From contig CP081098.1 of the NCBI GenBank assembly GCA_025141015.1, positions 62,001 through 126,000 of the forward strand: a DNA stretch of 64,000 bases. Reading direction: 5' to 3'. How positions within the stretch are numbered: position 1 is the first letter of the stretch; each line of letters opens with the position of its first letter. Position numbers and translations under genes: made by a program. The DNA is from Rhodobacteraceae bacterium M382. Lineage in GTDB: Bacteria > Pseudomonadota > Alphaproteobacteria > Rhodobacterales > Rhodobacteraceae. The notes under the pieces are model-generated. The model did no database searches. It was not told the origin of the DNA and saw nothing but the letters and a program-made list of their open reading frames with translations. Below are positions 27,061-35,776 of the stretch, piece after piece.

Positions 27061-27720
27061 TTAAACTGGTTCGCGAAGCGCCGTTACCGCAGAGGACAAG
27101 ATCGCCTGCCCGCCCGGAAGGATCAAGATCACTTCTCCATTTTGTATCTGCGCTTCCTGTACACGCGCATAAATCTGCGCCGGTTCGGTTAGGATGACGT
27201 CACCGCCTTGTCGGCTTTCGACAGTGAAACTGTAATTGCCCGAGGGAAATGCAGCGCCTGAGCTGTTCAACCCATCCCAGTGATACGGCTCCGCGGAAAC
27301 AGGAAGCGGTAATCTTTGAACCTCTGCTCCGCTGCTGTCCGTGACCACCAGCTCCACACTGTCCGAAACCGCAGCCGGATTAGGTGAAATCGTTATCGGG
27401 CTTCCGTCAAAATGACCCGGCATTGCCGCCCTGGCTTCCATCCCAACCCAATTCGACATTGCCGAAAATTGAGACGTTCCGATCGACCCAACCAACGACG
27501 TAAGAGAATCGTTGGTCTTTACTTGCTGCTCAACCATGGAAAATTGGGCCAGTTGCGCCGCATATTCCGTGGAATCGATCGGTTCCAACGGATCCTGGTA
27601 ACGGGCTTGCGCCGTGAGCATTTTCAAGAATGTTTCGAAATCAGAAGTCAACGCAGACGTATTGGTTGCTGCGGGTTGCGGAGTGGTCGTTGTCTGTACC
27701 TGCGAAACTGCGTTTACCAT
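27061..27720 (-). CDS. flgD: Flagellar hook cap scaffold FlgD
   Basis: FlgD caps the growing hook and is needed to place FlgE subunits. The 219 residues show the conserved N-terminal FlgD segment (FETFLKMLTAQARYQDPLEP, EYAAQLAQFSMVEQQ) and the C-terminal Ig/tudor-like part (YHWDGLNSSGAAFPSGNYSF). It begins 4 bases after the fliK stop and AAGGA precedes the ATG, so the two are co-transcribed. The hook gene flgE is not in this window. Confidence 0.95.
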   Translation of the reverse strand: MVNAVSQVQTTTTPQPAATNTSALTSDFETFLKMLTAQARYQDPLEPIDSTEYAAQLAQFSMVEQQVKTNDSLTSLVGSIGTSQFSAMSNWVGMEARAAMPGHFDGSPITISPNPAAVSDSVELVVTDSSGAEVQRLPLPVSAEPYHWDGLNSSGAAFPSGNYSFTVESRQGGDVILTEPAQIYARVQEAQIQNGEVILILPGGQAILSSAVTALREPV

Positions 27721-27724
27721 TGCT

Positions 27725-29773
27725 TCAAATCCTTATGTCCAACCCATTTGTGACCACAGCCGACTGCCCTTTGGACGAACCTTGCACATGCTCCCCCGTG
27801 TCGCCCATAGCCTCCCCAACATTGTCTTCTCTGGTCTCCGCTTCTGGTGAATGTTCAGGTTTTTGACCGCTTCCGGAGAAATCCAGATTGATATCGTCAT
27901 ATCCCATGTCCTTAAAATCACTCAGCAGTTGATCAACGTTTCGCCGCAGCAATTCCAATGTTTCAGATCGCTCGGCTACAATCGAAACTCCGATCGTGGC
28001 GTCCGATAGAGTCAGGGCTATTCTGACATTTCCCAATTCCTCTGGATTCAATGCAATTTCGACTGGACGAGTACCCGATCTGGCCATTGCATCCTGCATC
28101 TGGGTGACGACAGAGCGGTAGACCTCTGCCCTGGATGCGAGAGGAGAAACATTTTTCACATCTATGGGAAACTGAACGTCACTACGTGACCCGCGCTCTG
28201 CAAACTCGGGCACATCCACCAATACTTCTTTTACAATGGTCGCTGACGTGGATTCTGCCTCCAGTCCAAAGTGCGAACGCGTGGCGGCGATCTCTGTGGG
28301 TTGAACAGCCCATTCTCGGCCAGCTGTTTGTCGGTTGGAACTGCTGGCGTTCGCCAGTTGCGGCGCAAGCAACGTGGATGCGAATCGCCCAGAATCTCCC
28401 CAGTTTTTCGCCTCAAGCTCGGCTATGTTACTATTATTTGGCTCCGGGAGCCGTACTTCAGCCTGCATCTCTGCCGTATGGTTTTGCTCAGGGGGCGTCG
28501 CTGCTGGCACCATGCTCTGGCCCGAGATCCGGCGACTTGCATCAACCTGACCGAAAACTGGGCTCGGCGCATCAGCGGGGCGACCAATGTCATCCTGGCT
28601 CAAACCCGCACTCTGTCCCGTGCCAGAGCGACCAGAGTCAAGTTGGCCAACAATTGCACCCAGCCCATTAATAGAGCGCCCCAATTCCAAATGACCCACC
28701 GCGGACCGATCGACATGGAACTGGCCCGTCACTGTGCTCTGAGATATATCAAGACGATCGACATCGGCCTGCCCAGCAGCGGCCCAGTTTTTGGCAGCAG
28801 GGTGAACCTCATCCGCCAGAGCAAAAACGGCCCGTCGACCCAAATCAGGGTCACCTAGAGACACCTGACCACCTTCAGCCCTCAGTGTGGCTGTAGTCCC
28901 CAGCATTTGCGGTGCCGTTCGGACTTCTGAACCCACTGTCCGCTGCATAATCTCTGGATTAGATGCCCCAATAAAATCCGCGTTTTGATGATCGATCGAG
29001 AGGTCGGAATCTCTGTTTTCTGTCATGGCACCCGCCAAATTTCCAACCGGGTCCTGAGGATTCATTTTACCCGAACGCACAGTCTCGGCCTCTACCTGAA
29101 CCGCGCTCGGTGGCGAATCATTCTCGGTGTTCGGCGTCGCGTTCAAAGATGGCCTGGAACGCGGATCCGGTTGATTAGATGCACCCTGTTCCTCTGTGTG
29201 GGCTCGAACGTCCAATACATCGGAAGGTTCAGCAATACGCTGCATCGTGTGAGTTCGCATTTCACCTGTGGTACGTGCAATCATGGAAAACATGATTGCA
29301 GGACCAGATGCACTATCGATTGGAACTTCGGGATTGTTGCTGTTCTCCCCTTGCTTATCAGGCATATTCTCCTGTTGCGGCACGTTGTCTCTGACAGAAG
29401 CCACAAAATTCTCAGCGGCTTTCTCGTGTCCAATCAGAGTTCTAGTACCGGGCTGAGTCTCAGACTGGTCGAGCAAGCGAGTTTCACGCACATTCGGATT
29501 TTCCAGCGTTGATTCATCGACGTCCTGATCCACGTTGGCCTCGGGGTGGGCAGGATCATCCGAAAGAACAATGCCTTCGTTCTCTGGGTCAGGCAGGGTC
29601 AGCGTTTCCGTTCCAAAAACGTCCGGATGACGGCCGTTCGTCTTGATACCCGCCTGTTGATCAAAAACGGACTGAAATGCCGCAGCTTTGGACAACGGGA
29701 TGCTAGCAGTCGACTCGGACTTGATATCTGTTTGCAGTGCCATCTGTGACACCTGATTGATCAAAATCTGCAT
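27725..29773 (-). CDS. fliK: Flagellar hook-length control protein FliK
   Basis: FliK is the exported molecular ruler that sets hook length and switches export specificity at FlhB. The C-terminal Flg_hook domain is clear (EVYRSVVTQMQDAMARSGTR, ALNPEELGNVRIALTLSDAT, ETLELLRRNVDQLLSDFKDM). The long N-terminal ~500 residues are low in complexity, rich in Ser, Asn, Glu and Gln, and hold degenerate repeats (see 28515-28780). The start is unsure: ATG 29773 (MQILINQ) and ATG 29743 (MALQTDI, behind AGGTG) are both reasonable, and in-frame starts at 29803 and 29815 have no ribosome-binding site. flgD follows. Confidence 0.92.
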   Translation of the reverse strand: MQILINQVSQMALQTDIKSESTASIPLSKAAAFQSVFDQQAGIKTNGRHPDVFGTETLTLPDPENEGIVLSDDPAHPEANVDQDVDESTLENPNVRETRLLDQSETQPGTRTLIGHEKAAENFVASVRDNVPQQENMPDKQGENSNNPEVPIDSASGPAIMFSMIARTTGEMRTHTMQRIAEPSDVLDVRAHTEEQGASNQPDPRSRPSLNATPNTENDSPPSAVQVEAETVRSGKMNPQDPVGNLAGAMTENRDSDLSIDHQNADFIGASNPEIMQRTVGSEVRTAPQMLGTTATLRAEGGQVSLGDPDLGRRAVFALADEVHPAAKNWAAAGQADVDRLDISQSTVTGQFHVDRSAVGHLELGRSINGLGAIVGQLDSGRSGTGQSAGLSQDDIGRPADAPSPVFGQVDASRRISGQSMVPAATPPEQNHTAEMQAEVRLPEPNNSNIAELEAKNWGDSGRFASTLLAPQLANASSSNRQTAGREWAVQPTEIAATRSHFGLEAESTSATIVKEVLVDVPEFAERGSRSDVQFPIDVKNVSPLASRAEVYRSVVTQMQDAMARSGTRPVEIALNPEELGNVRIALTLSDATIGVSIVAERSETLELLRRNVDQLLSDFKDMGYDDINLDFSGSGQKPEHSPEAETREDNVGEAMGDTGEHVQGSSKGQSAVVTNGLDIRI
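28515..28780 (-). repeat. Degenerate GQ-x-D-x-x-R repeats in FliK
   Basis: In the middle of FliK the pattern Gly-Gln, then Asp/His two residues on, then Arg, recurs: GQADVDR, GQFHVDR, GQLDSGR, GQVDASR, with weaker copies GHLELGR and LSQDDIGR. The spacing is about 10-20 residues. It appears to be an internally repeated part of the ruler region. Confidence 0.6.
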
Positions 29774-29821
29774 TTCACACCGGAATTCTTTCACGTTGCC
29801 CATAGCAATAGGCAATTTCGG

Positions 29822-29836
29822 TTACCGTCTTTTTAA
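29822..29836. promoter_or_regulatory. Candidate CtrA box between fliK and flgJ-like
   Basis: TTAC-CGTCTTT-TTAA, followed by CC, matches the alphaproteobacterial CtrA consensus TTAA-N7-TTAAC with one mismatch. It lies in the divergent region between fliK and the rod-binding gene and could serve both. Confidence 0.5.
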
Positions 29837-29899
29837 CCGCCCTTGCTGCATCCTGAAAAAGTTGAAGCAATTCGAAACTTTGTAAACCGGAGGTCGCAG

Positions 29900-30175
29900 A
29901 TGACACTCATTTCCATCCCCCCCCCTCAAGTTACTACGACAGGGCAGCCAAGCCCTATGCATCAGGCTGCACAGGAATTGGAAGCTACATTTTTGGCTGA
30001 AATGCTGAAATCAGCCGGGCTTGGTGAGACCCCCAATGCCTTTGGTGGCGGAAGCGGAGAAGATCAATTCTCGAGCTTTTTGGTGCAAGCCCAAGCGCGT
30101 GAAATGGCCCGTTCCGGTGGAATCGGGCTCGCCGAATCACTGTTTCAAGCCATGAAGGAGGCCTCGGATGTCTAA
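29900..30175 (+). CDS. Rod-binding protein, FlgJ N-domain type
   Basis: A 91-residue rod-binding protein, corresponding to the N-terminal half of FlgJ (also called CheL in Caulobacter). The conserved QAAQELEATFLAEMLKSAGL and EDQFSSFLVQAQAREMA segments are present and the muramidase half is absent. In Rhodobacter the muramidase role is given to a separate enzyme, and such a gene is at 45078-45860. ATG 29900 follows GGAGG directly at good spacing. The next gene overlaps by 8 bases. Confidence 0.9.
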   Translation: MTLISIPPPQVTTTGQPSPMHQAAQELEATFLAEMLKSAGLGETPNAFGGGSGEDQFSSFLVQAQAREMARSGGIGLAESLFQAMKEASDV

Positions 30176-30527
30176 ACAAACCAGCCAACATTTGATTGAT
30201 CAGCTTGACAGCCTTCTCGAACACGAACGCAAGGCGCTTGTATCTGGTGATCTCGCACAATTAACAGAAATCGTTCCCCGCAAAGAAGTTCTGATCGACA
30301 ATCTGAATGCCTTGGATCAGCTGGAGCGGTCTGTGCTTGAGCAGACACAGACCAAACTTGAGAGAAATCAGTTGCTGTTGAACAGTGCGCTGGCTGGGAT
30401 TCAAGCCGTCGCCGGGCGAATGGCTGAACTGCGCAAAGCCCGCGAAGGCCTGGATGTCTATGATGAAACCGGTCGCAAAACCCGGTACGGCATGATGGCA
30501 ACCGCCAAGCTGGAAAAGCGGGCCTGA
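30168..30527 (+). CDS. flgN: FlgN-like flagellar export chaperone
   Basis: A 119-residue coiled-coil protein. Helical heptads are visible through LIDQLDSLLEHERKALVSGD, LNALDQLERSVLEQTQTKLE and IQAVAGRMAELRKAREGLDV. FlgN chaperones the hook-filament junction proteins FlgK and FlgL, which are not in the window. The C-terminal GRKTRYG segment is typical of alphaproteobacterial members. It overlaps the rod-binding gene by 8 bases. Confidence 0.82.
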   Translation: MSKQTSQHLIDQLDSLLEHERKALVSGDLAQLTEIVPRKEVLIDNLNALDQLERSVLEQTQTKLERNQLLLNSALAGIQAVAGRMAELRKAREGLDVYDETGRKTRYGMMATAKLEKRA

Positions 30528-30571
30528 AGCGACTGTGTTTATGAAAATACGATCTATCCAGTTGGCCAAGC

Positions 30572-30586
30572 TTAGCATTCCATTAG
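30572..30586. promoter_or_regulatory. Weak CtrA-like site upstream of fliC
   Basis: TTAG-CATTCCA-TTAG has the CtrA half-site spacing but differs from TTAA in both halves. It lies about 145 bases upstream of the flagellin ATG. It is the weakest of the five sites listed. Confidence 0.3.
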
Positions 30587-30697
30587 CACATATCGCGCCA
30601 ATCTGCCCCTGCACCCAGCAAGTGGTGGCGCGATTAGAAAGTGAATCGCAACAGTCAGAACGACACTTGGTCCGTCCTATGGGGGCGGGATGAAACC

Positions 30698-30711
30698 GGG
30701 CTTAAAAGCCC
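30698..30711 (+). promoter_or_regulatory. Hairpin in flagellin mRNA leader
   Basis: GGGCTT-AA-AAGCCC can fold into a 6-bp stem 20 bases upstream of the flagellin start and just ahead of the AGGA ribosome-binding site. In Caulobacter FlbT acts on the flagellin mRNA leader; flbT lies downstream here, so this leader is a plausible target. Confidence 0.45.
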
Positions 30712-30731
30712 CATGACTAAAGGATAGAAGC

Positions 30732-31940
30732 ATGTCCAGCATTCTGACGAACAACAGCGCAATGGTTGCATTGCAGACTCTGAAATCAGTAAACAAGAAC
30801 CTCGCTCAAACCCAGTCGGAAATCTCGACCGGGAAATCGGTTGCAACGGCCAAGGACAACTCTGCCGTCTGGGCGATCTCCAAAGTGATGGACTCGGACG
30901 TTCAAGGTTTCAAGGCCATTTCGGACAGTCTGAATCTGGGGCAGTCCACTGTTGCTGTGGCCCGGCAAGCATCGGAAACCGTAACCGACCTTTTGACCCA
31001 GATGAAGGGCAAAATCGTTGCTGCACAAGAAGACAACGTAGACCGGGGCAAAATCAACGATGACGTGACTGCGCTGAAAAATCAGATCAATTCCGTGGTT
31101 GCTGCCGCGCAGTTCAATGGACTGAATCTTGTGAGTTCGACCGGCTCTTCGTCGATCTTGTCGTCTCTGGATCGCGACGCTGCTGGCAACGTCACAGCGT
31201 CCAGCATTACAGTCAGCAATCAGGATCTGTCGTCCGGTGCCTATGTAACCAAGCAGGTATTTGACGGATCGACCGGTGCATCGGGAGACCTGGATCGTGT
31301 CGCCGAAGCAATTGACAATGGTGCGACTTCGGCGACTGCATTGGTCACGGACGAGTCCTCTGGTGCATTTGTAGCGGGTGACAAAGTCATCGTGGCAATT
31401 GATGACCAGACGATTTCATACACCGTAACGGCAGATGACGCGGCGGCGACAACCACTGGTGATATCGTTGCCCTGGGTCTCAAAAACGCCATTGACGATC
31501 TGGGAATTACCGGTCTGACAATTGACTACGACTCCGGCACTGCTGGCACCCTGTCAGTGGCCAACGCAACAGGTGCCGACATTTCGTTCTCAGCACAATT
31601 TGTGAACGCTGGTTCTGGCGGACTGGGTGCGATGGCTGGAATTGATGTCAGCACCGGTGTTGGTGCCGGGGCCGCGTTGGGCGCAATCGAAGCTCTGATC
31701 GACACGGCAATTGATGCGTCGGCCGCCTTTGGTTCCGCACAGGGGCGGATCGATACGCAGGCTGATTTTATCGGCAAGCTGACCGATTCACTCAAATCAG
31801 GCATTGGCTCGATGGTTGATGCCGATATGGAAGCAGCCTCCGCGCGCTTGCAGGCCTTGCAAACACAGCAGCAACTGGCAACCCAGTCTCTGTCGATCGC
31901 GAACCAGGCACCACAGTCAATCCTGTCGTTGTTCCGGTAA
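30732..31940 (+). CDS. fliC: Flagellin
   Basis: The filament subunit, 402 residues. The N-terminal D0/D1 helices are clear (SILTNNSAMVALQTLKSVNK, LAQTQSEISTGKSVATAKDN) as are the C-terminal ones (ARLQALQTQQQLATQSLSIA then NQAPQSILSLFR). The middle ~200 residues are Ala-, Thr- and Gly-rich and variable. No signal peptide is expected, since it leaves by the flagellar type III system. A hairpin follows the stop codon. flaF and flbT, which control flagellin output, lie directly downstream. Confidence 0.97.
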   Translation: MSSILTNNSAMVALQTLKSVNKNLAQTQSEISTGKSVATAKDNSAVWAISKVMDSDVQGFKAISDSLNLGQSTVAVARQASETVTDLLTQMKGKIVAAQEDNVDRGKINDDVTALKNQINSVVAAAQFNGLNLVSSTGSSSILSSLDRDAAGNVTASSITVSNQDLSSGAYVTKQVFDGSTGASGDLDRVAEAIDNGATSATALVTDESSGAFVAGDKVIVAIDDQTISYTVTADDAAATTTGDIVALGLKNAIDDLGITGLTIDYDSGTAGTLSVANATGADISFSAQFVNAGSGGLGAMAGIDVSTGVGAGAALGAIEALIDTAIDASAAFGSAQGRIDTQADFIGKLTDSLKSGIGSMVDADMEAASARLQALQTQQQLATQSLSIANQAPQSILSLFR

Positions 31941-31948
31941 CAAACACG

Positions 31949-31972
31949 GCGGGGCGCAGCGACGCGCCCCGC
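31949..31972 (+). terminator. Hairpin after flagellin
   Basis: A 9-bp GC-rich stem, GCGGGGCGC / GCGCCCCGC, with a 6-base loop lies 8 bases after the fliC stop. No T run follows, so it may protect the abundant flagellin mRNA while allowing read-through into flaF. Confidence 0.65.
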
Positions 31973-32011
31973 ACTTCGCCAGCCCCTGATAATTACATGT
32001 AAGGAAATGAC

Positions 32012-32383
32012 GTGAACGCCACGATGAAGGCCCAACGCGCCTATTCCACAGCTTCTGCGCCAACGCGGACCTCCAAGGATATTGAGTATGACGCAATGGC
32101 TCGAATAACTCATAAAATTCGTAGCTCCGCCCAGAAAGGACCAACTGGCTATCGGTCTCTGGTCGAAGCCCTGCATGACAATCGAAAGCTCTGGGACATT
32201 TTTGCGGTCGAAGTCGCCGATGCTAATAATCCGCTCCCTTCTGACTTAAAGGCACGTCTGTTTTATCTGGCCGAATTTACACGCCATCACACATCCCGAG
32301 TTCTGGCCAAACAGGAAACCGTGGATGCCCTTGTCGAGATCAATACCTCAGTATTGCGCGGCATGAGAGGAGGAGATATCTGA
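32012..32383 (+). CDS. flaF: Flagellar biosynthesis regulator FlaF
   Basis: A 123-residue FlaF protein: MKAQRAYSTASAPTRTSKDI, NRKLWDIFAVEVADANNPLP and LPSDLKARLFYLAEFTRHHT are typical. In Caulobacter FlaF is needed for flagellin translation or export and opposes FlbT. The start is GTG 32012 behind AAGGAA; an ATG four codons later is possible. It lies between fliC and flbT, one base before the flbT start. Confidence 0.92.
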   Translation: MNATMKAQRAYSTASAPTRTSKDIEYDAMARITHKIRSSAQKGPTGYRSLVEALHDNRKLWDIFAVEVADANNPLPSDLKARLFYLAEFTRHHTSRVLAKQETVDALVEINTSVLRGMRGGDI

Positions 32384-32384
32384 A

Positions 32385-32789
32385 ATGTCGGGACTGGTTC
32401 TGAAATTGGCGCCAAAAGAGCGCATTTTGATCAATGGTGCCGTGATTGAGAATGGCGACCGTCGCAGCCGACTGTCTGTTGTGACGCCCGACGCCAATAT
32501 TCTGCGCCTCAGAGAGGCCATACACCCGGAGGAGGCCACAACCCCTGTCCGCCGGGTTTGCTATGCAGCCCAACTTGTCCTGACGGGGGATAGTAATCCT
32601 ACGGATGCACGACTGCCATTGCTGCGTCGTATCGAAGAGCTGAGCCAGGTCTTTACCGATCACGACAGCCGGGCGTCCTTGGCTGAAGCTACAGACGCAT
32701 TGATCCAAGAACACCACTATCGGTGCCTCAAAGCATTGCGGTCGCTGATACCCCGAGAGGACCGGCTCATGGCCGCGCACGCCACGTGA
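32385..32789 (+). CDS. flbT: Flagellin mRNA repressor FlbT
   Basis: A 134-residue FlbT protein: LVLKLAPKERILINGAVIEN, LSVVTPDANILRLREAIHPE and VRRVCYAAQLVLTGD match the family. FlbT binds the flagellin mRNA leader and lowers its translation or stability. The stop TGA overlaps the GTG start of the next gene. Confidence 0.93.
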   Translation: MSGLVLKLAPKERILINGAVIENGDRRSRLSVVTPDANILRLREAIHPEEATTPVRRVCYAAQLVLTGDSNPTDARLPLLRRIEELSQVFTDHDSRASLAEATDALIQEHHYRCLKALRSLIPREDRLMAAHAT

Positions 32790-33586
32790 CACTGCAACCA
32801 ATCATTCCAGCAGGCGGAATTCAGGGGTGGCGCTTTCTCCAGCAAACCTACGACCGCCAGTTTTCATCCTTTTCAAAAGACCCAGTCCTGAAAAGGGACG
32901 CAGAGTATTTTGCCGAAAACATCGGCGCAATCCAATCAGCTGAAGACCTTGTCTCGGATCGGCGCCTCCTGAGGGTTGCTCTTGGAGCCTTCGGGCTCGA
33001 GGATGACATCAACAATCGCTACTTCGTGCAAAAAATCCTGTCTGACGGAACATCTGCTGAAGATGCGCTGGCGAACCGACTTGCAGATGAAAGATACAAA
33101 GACTTCTCTGACGCCTTTGGCTTCGGTCCAAGCTCTGTCCCAAAGACCGTCAACTCAACAGACATGCAAAACATTGTTGATCGCTTCAGGGAACAGTCTT
33201 TCGAGGTTGCCGTGGGGGAGCAAAATAATGACATGCGGCTGGCATTGAACATGCAACGATCGCTGAAAGACCTGGCTACTGGCGACATGAGCGAAGATGC
33301 CAAATGGTTCACTGTCATGGGAAACCCACCTTTGCGCCAGGTATTTGAAACTGCGCTAGGCTTGCCTTCTGCAACGGGTCAGCTGGACATTGATCAGCAG
33401 TTGGGAATCTTCAAAGACCGTGCAGTTGCCAATTTCGGGAGCTCGACCTTCGCCCAGTTCAGCACCGATGCTGGTATCGAAGATGTGACTATCAGGTTTC
33501 TCGCTCGATCCCAGATATCCCAAATTGGCGCGTCTGTCTCTTCCGCATCCACCGCTTTGATTTTGCTACAAAATAGCAATTTCTGA
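32786..33586 (+). CDS. DUF1217 flagellar-cluster protein
   Basis: A 266-residue protein of the DUF1217 family, which is found in flagellar clusters of Rhodobacterales and Rhizobiales and has no settled function. Visible are GWRFLQQTYDRQFSSFSKDP, FAENIGAIQSAEDLVSDRRL and an Ala-rich helical C-terminus. I chose GTG 32786, which overlaps the flbT stop (GTGA); an earlier in-frame ATG lies deep inside flbT. It is the last intact gene before an IS3 relic. Confidence 0.88.
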   Translation: MTLQPIIPAGGIQGWRFLQQTYDRQFSSFSKDPVLKRDAEYFAENIGAIQSAEDLVSDRRLLRVALGAFGLEDDINNRYFVQKILSDGTSAEDALANRLADERYKDFSDAFGFGPSSVPKTVNSTDMQNIVDRFREQSFEVAVGEQNNDMRLALNMQRSLKDLATGDMSEDAKWFTVMGNPPLRQVFETALGLPSATGQLDIDQQLGIFKDRAVANFGSSTFAQFSTDAGIEDVTIRFLARSQISQIGASVSSASTALILLQNSNF

Positions 33587-33639
33587 AGTCTAGTCGTTTT
33601 ATGTCCTAAAATTTGACGTCGAACACACGGGTGCACGTA

Positions 33640-33940
33640 TCCACTAACAGATACGCAGGTGATACAGAGCCCCAGTTATTCAAACGAGTGGACATCAGCT
33701 ATGTGTGGCCCCGTGAAGGCTGATTGTCTCTCGCCGTGATCCTCGACCCGCATTTCAGGCGCGTGATCGGCTGGGCTGTGAGCAATCGAATGAAACGGGA
33801 TGTAGCGATACGGTCCCTGGCGATGGCGATCGTATTCCGTGCGCCACCCAAGGGGTTCAATCCATCATACTTGTTACTTGGGACCCAGAAGCTCCTTTCT
33901 CAACAAGATTGGCATGTGTATTCGCCAGGGTTCGAGTGTC
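33640..33940 (+). pseudogene. IS3-family transposase relic (orfB integrase core)
   Basis: Translation of the plus strand gives VDISYVWPREG, then a stop (TGA where family members have Trp), then LSLAVILDPHFRRVIGWAVS, NRMKRDVAIRSLAMAIVFRA and PPKG, then a decayed QKLLSQQDWHVYSPGF. This is the DDE integrase core of an IS3-family OrfB. The HTDRGSQY segment with the second Asp is lost and both ends are missing. It runs up to the 3' end of fliI. Confidence 0.85.
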
Positions 33941-35278
33941 TTATCTGCTCGCAGGTTGGATACCGGCCCGTCGTAGGATAACGCTCAGGCGATCAAAACT
34001 ATTCGAAATTCCGACATCATCGGATTTCGCAAAAAAAGCATCCAACTCGTCCCAGATTTGAACGGCCTGATCCAGTTTGGTGTCTGTCCCCGCCTGGTAC
34101 AGCCCAGCCTTGATCATCACTTCTGATTGTTCATAAGCGCCTAAGAGCTTGCGCGTTTCCGAAATGAGTACATTTTCCTTCTCTGTCGCCGCATCCGGTA
34201 GTGATCGAGAGACCGAGCGCGCCACATCAATCGCCGGAAACCTACCCCGTTCCGCAATGCTGCGATCCAGCAAGATATGCCCATCCAGTGTCCCCCGCAG
34301 GATATCAGCAACAGGCTCTTCCATGTCAGATCCTGCAACCAGAACACTAAACACCGCAGTTATGTCTCCCTGACCATTGCTCCCTGGGCCAGCGCGCTCG
34401 CACAGGGCCGTCAACAACGGTGACAATGATGGCGGATACCCTCGCAAAGCGGGCACTTCACCAGAAAGAGTCGAAATTTCGCGGTGTGCTTCGGCAAATC
34501 GGGTAACTGAATCGGCCAGAAACAAAACGTTTTGACCCTGATCGCGAAAATGTTCAGCGACTGCCATGGCGGCCCATGCGCACCTGCGCCGCGTTGTGGC
34601 GGGTTGGTCAGAGGTGGCAACTACGATGATTGATCGCTTCATTCCCTCTGGCCCCAAAACACGGTGAACGAATTCATTCACTTCGCGCCCTCGTTCGCCG
34701 ATCAAGGCAATTACAACCACATCGGCCTGCATCCCGTTTGCCAGGGATGACAAAAGTCGAGACTTCCCGACTCCGGAGCCGGCAAAAAGGCCAATTCTTT
34801 GTCCACGTACAATTGGCAAAATCGTGTTCAGAACAGCCAAACCAGTTGCGAGACGATCTCCCAATGGCTTGCGTTTTGCGGCTTGGGGCGGCGGCGCAAG
34901 CACGTCATGAGACATAGCGCCGGGCCCCAGCGGTCGACCATCCAAAGGTCGACCGAACGGATCAATCATGCGACCGATCCATTGACCACAAGGTGCAAAA
35001 TCAGGGACAGGCGACAAAGCCGCGGGGTCACCGACTGCTACCTTTTCAGGCGTGGTTTCCGGCAGCATGAAAACAGTTTCATCTTCAATCTGAATCACTT
35101 CGCCGTTCAACGTAGTTCCGTTCAAACGTTTCAGTTCCAACAGATCTCCGATGCAAGCGTCCTGAGCGAGCCCGGACAGTTTGATACTGCCCCCCTGAAC
35201 CGCGACCACACGCCCCACAGGTCGCGCCAACGGTTTGCTCGCGACAACATTTCGCAACATTCGCAAGGTTTCGTTCAT
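33941..35278 (-). CDS. fliI: Flagellar export ATPase FliI
   Basis: A 445-residue ATPase of the flagellar type III export system, homologous to F1-beta. The P-loop is at residues 165-173 (FAGSGVGKS). Other family motifs are ALIGERGREVNEFVHRVLGP, VLFLADSVTRFAEAHREI and the C-terminal ARSVSRSLPDAATEKE. It is divergent from flgB. No fliJ follows it; instead its stop abuts the IS3 relic. Confidence 0.96.
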   Translation of the reverse strand: MNETLRMLRNVVASKPLARPVGRVVAVQGGSIKLSGLAQDACIGDLLELKRLNGTTLNGEVIQIEDETVFMLPETTPEKVAVGDPAALSPVPDFAPCGQWIGRMIDPFGRPLDGRPLGPGAMSHDVLAPPPQAAKRKPLGDRLATGLAVLNTILPIVRGQRIGLFAGSGVGKSRLLSSLANGMQADVVVIALIGERGREVNEFVHRVLGPEGMKRSIIVVATSDQPATTRRRCAWAAMAVAEHFRDQGQNVLFLADSVTRFAEAHREISTLSGEVPALRGYPPSLSPLLTALCERAGPGSNGQGDITAVFSVLVAGSDMEEPVADILRGTLDGHILLDRSIAERGRFPAIDVARSVSRSLPDAATEKENVLISETRKLLGAYEQSEVMIKAGLYQAGTDTKLDQAVQIWDELDAFFAKSDDVGISNSFDRLSVILRRAGIQPASR

Positions 35279-35327
35279 TGGGGAACTCCAAACAATTTCC
35301 TGAAAACAATTTCTAAAGGAATCGGGG

Positions 35328-35342
35328 TTAAGCCTTGATTGA
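35328..35342. promoter_or_regulatory. Candidate CtrA box between fliI and flgB
   Basis: TTAA-GCCTTGA-TTGA matches TTAA-N7-TTAA with one mismatch. It lies in the 87-base divergent region and could control fliI on one side and flgB to the FliL-like gene on the other. Confidence 0.45.
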
Positions 35343-35365
35343 GATTGGTCGAGGGAGAAGCCCCG

Positions 35366-35761
35366 GTGTTTTCAAAACTGAATGTTTTTCAATTGGCACA
35401 TGCCATGGCTACGCATGCCGGCAAGCGCCAAGCTGTTATTTCCGCGAATGTCGCAAACGCAGACACTCCGGGTTACATGGCCAAAGATCTGGTCTCATTT
35501 CGCCAACTCGTGGAATCCGCCGAGGGCGGTCGGCCGGATACGATGGTGGCTAGCCGCACCCGACATCTAAACGGCCAGTCTTCCTCTCTTCTATCCGCAA
35601 CAGAAGCAACAACATCCAGCCAGTTAAGTTCTGGCGAAAACAGTGTTTCCCTGGAAACTGAAATGCTCAAAGCAGCAGAGGCCAAGCGTGAGCATGACAG
35701 GGCGCTGGCGATCTACAAATCATCCCTGAACATTTTGCGAACCAGCCTTGGTCGCTCCTAA
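35366..35761 (+). CDS. flgB: Proximal rod protein FlgB
   Basis: A 131-residue rod protein. The N-terminal flg_bb_rod segment (LAHAMATHAGKRQAVISANV, ANADTPGY) and the C-terminal helix (EMLKAAEAKREHDRALAIYK) are typical. I chose GTG 35366 behind GGGAGAAG; the earlier TTG at 35339 would add residues not typical of the family. It is first in a tight plus-strand run of basal-body genes. Confidence 0.94.
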   Translation: MFSKLNVFQLAHAMATHAGKRQAVISANVANADTPGYMAKDLVSFRQLVESAEGGRPDTMVASRTRHLNGQSSSLLSATEATTSSQLSSGENSVSLETEMLKAAEAKREHDRALAIYKSSLNILRTSLGRS

Positions 35762-35776
35762 TTCACAGGTATCCAG

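Noticed and set aside
30565-30585. Sigma-54 promoter upstream of flagellin
   Set aside because: A GG...GC pair occurs near 30564-30576, but the spacing is 9 rather than 10 bases and the flanks do not match the consensus.
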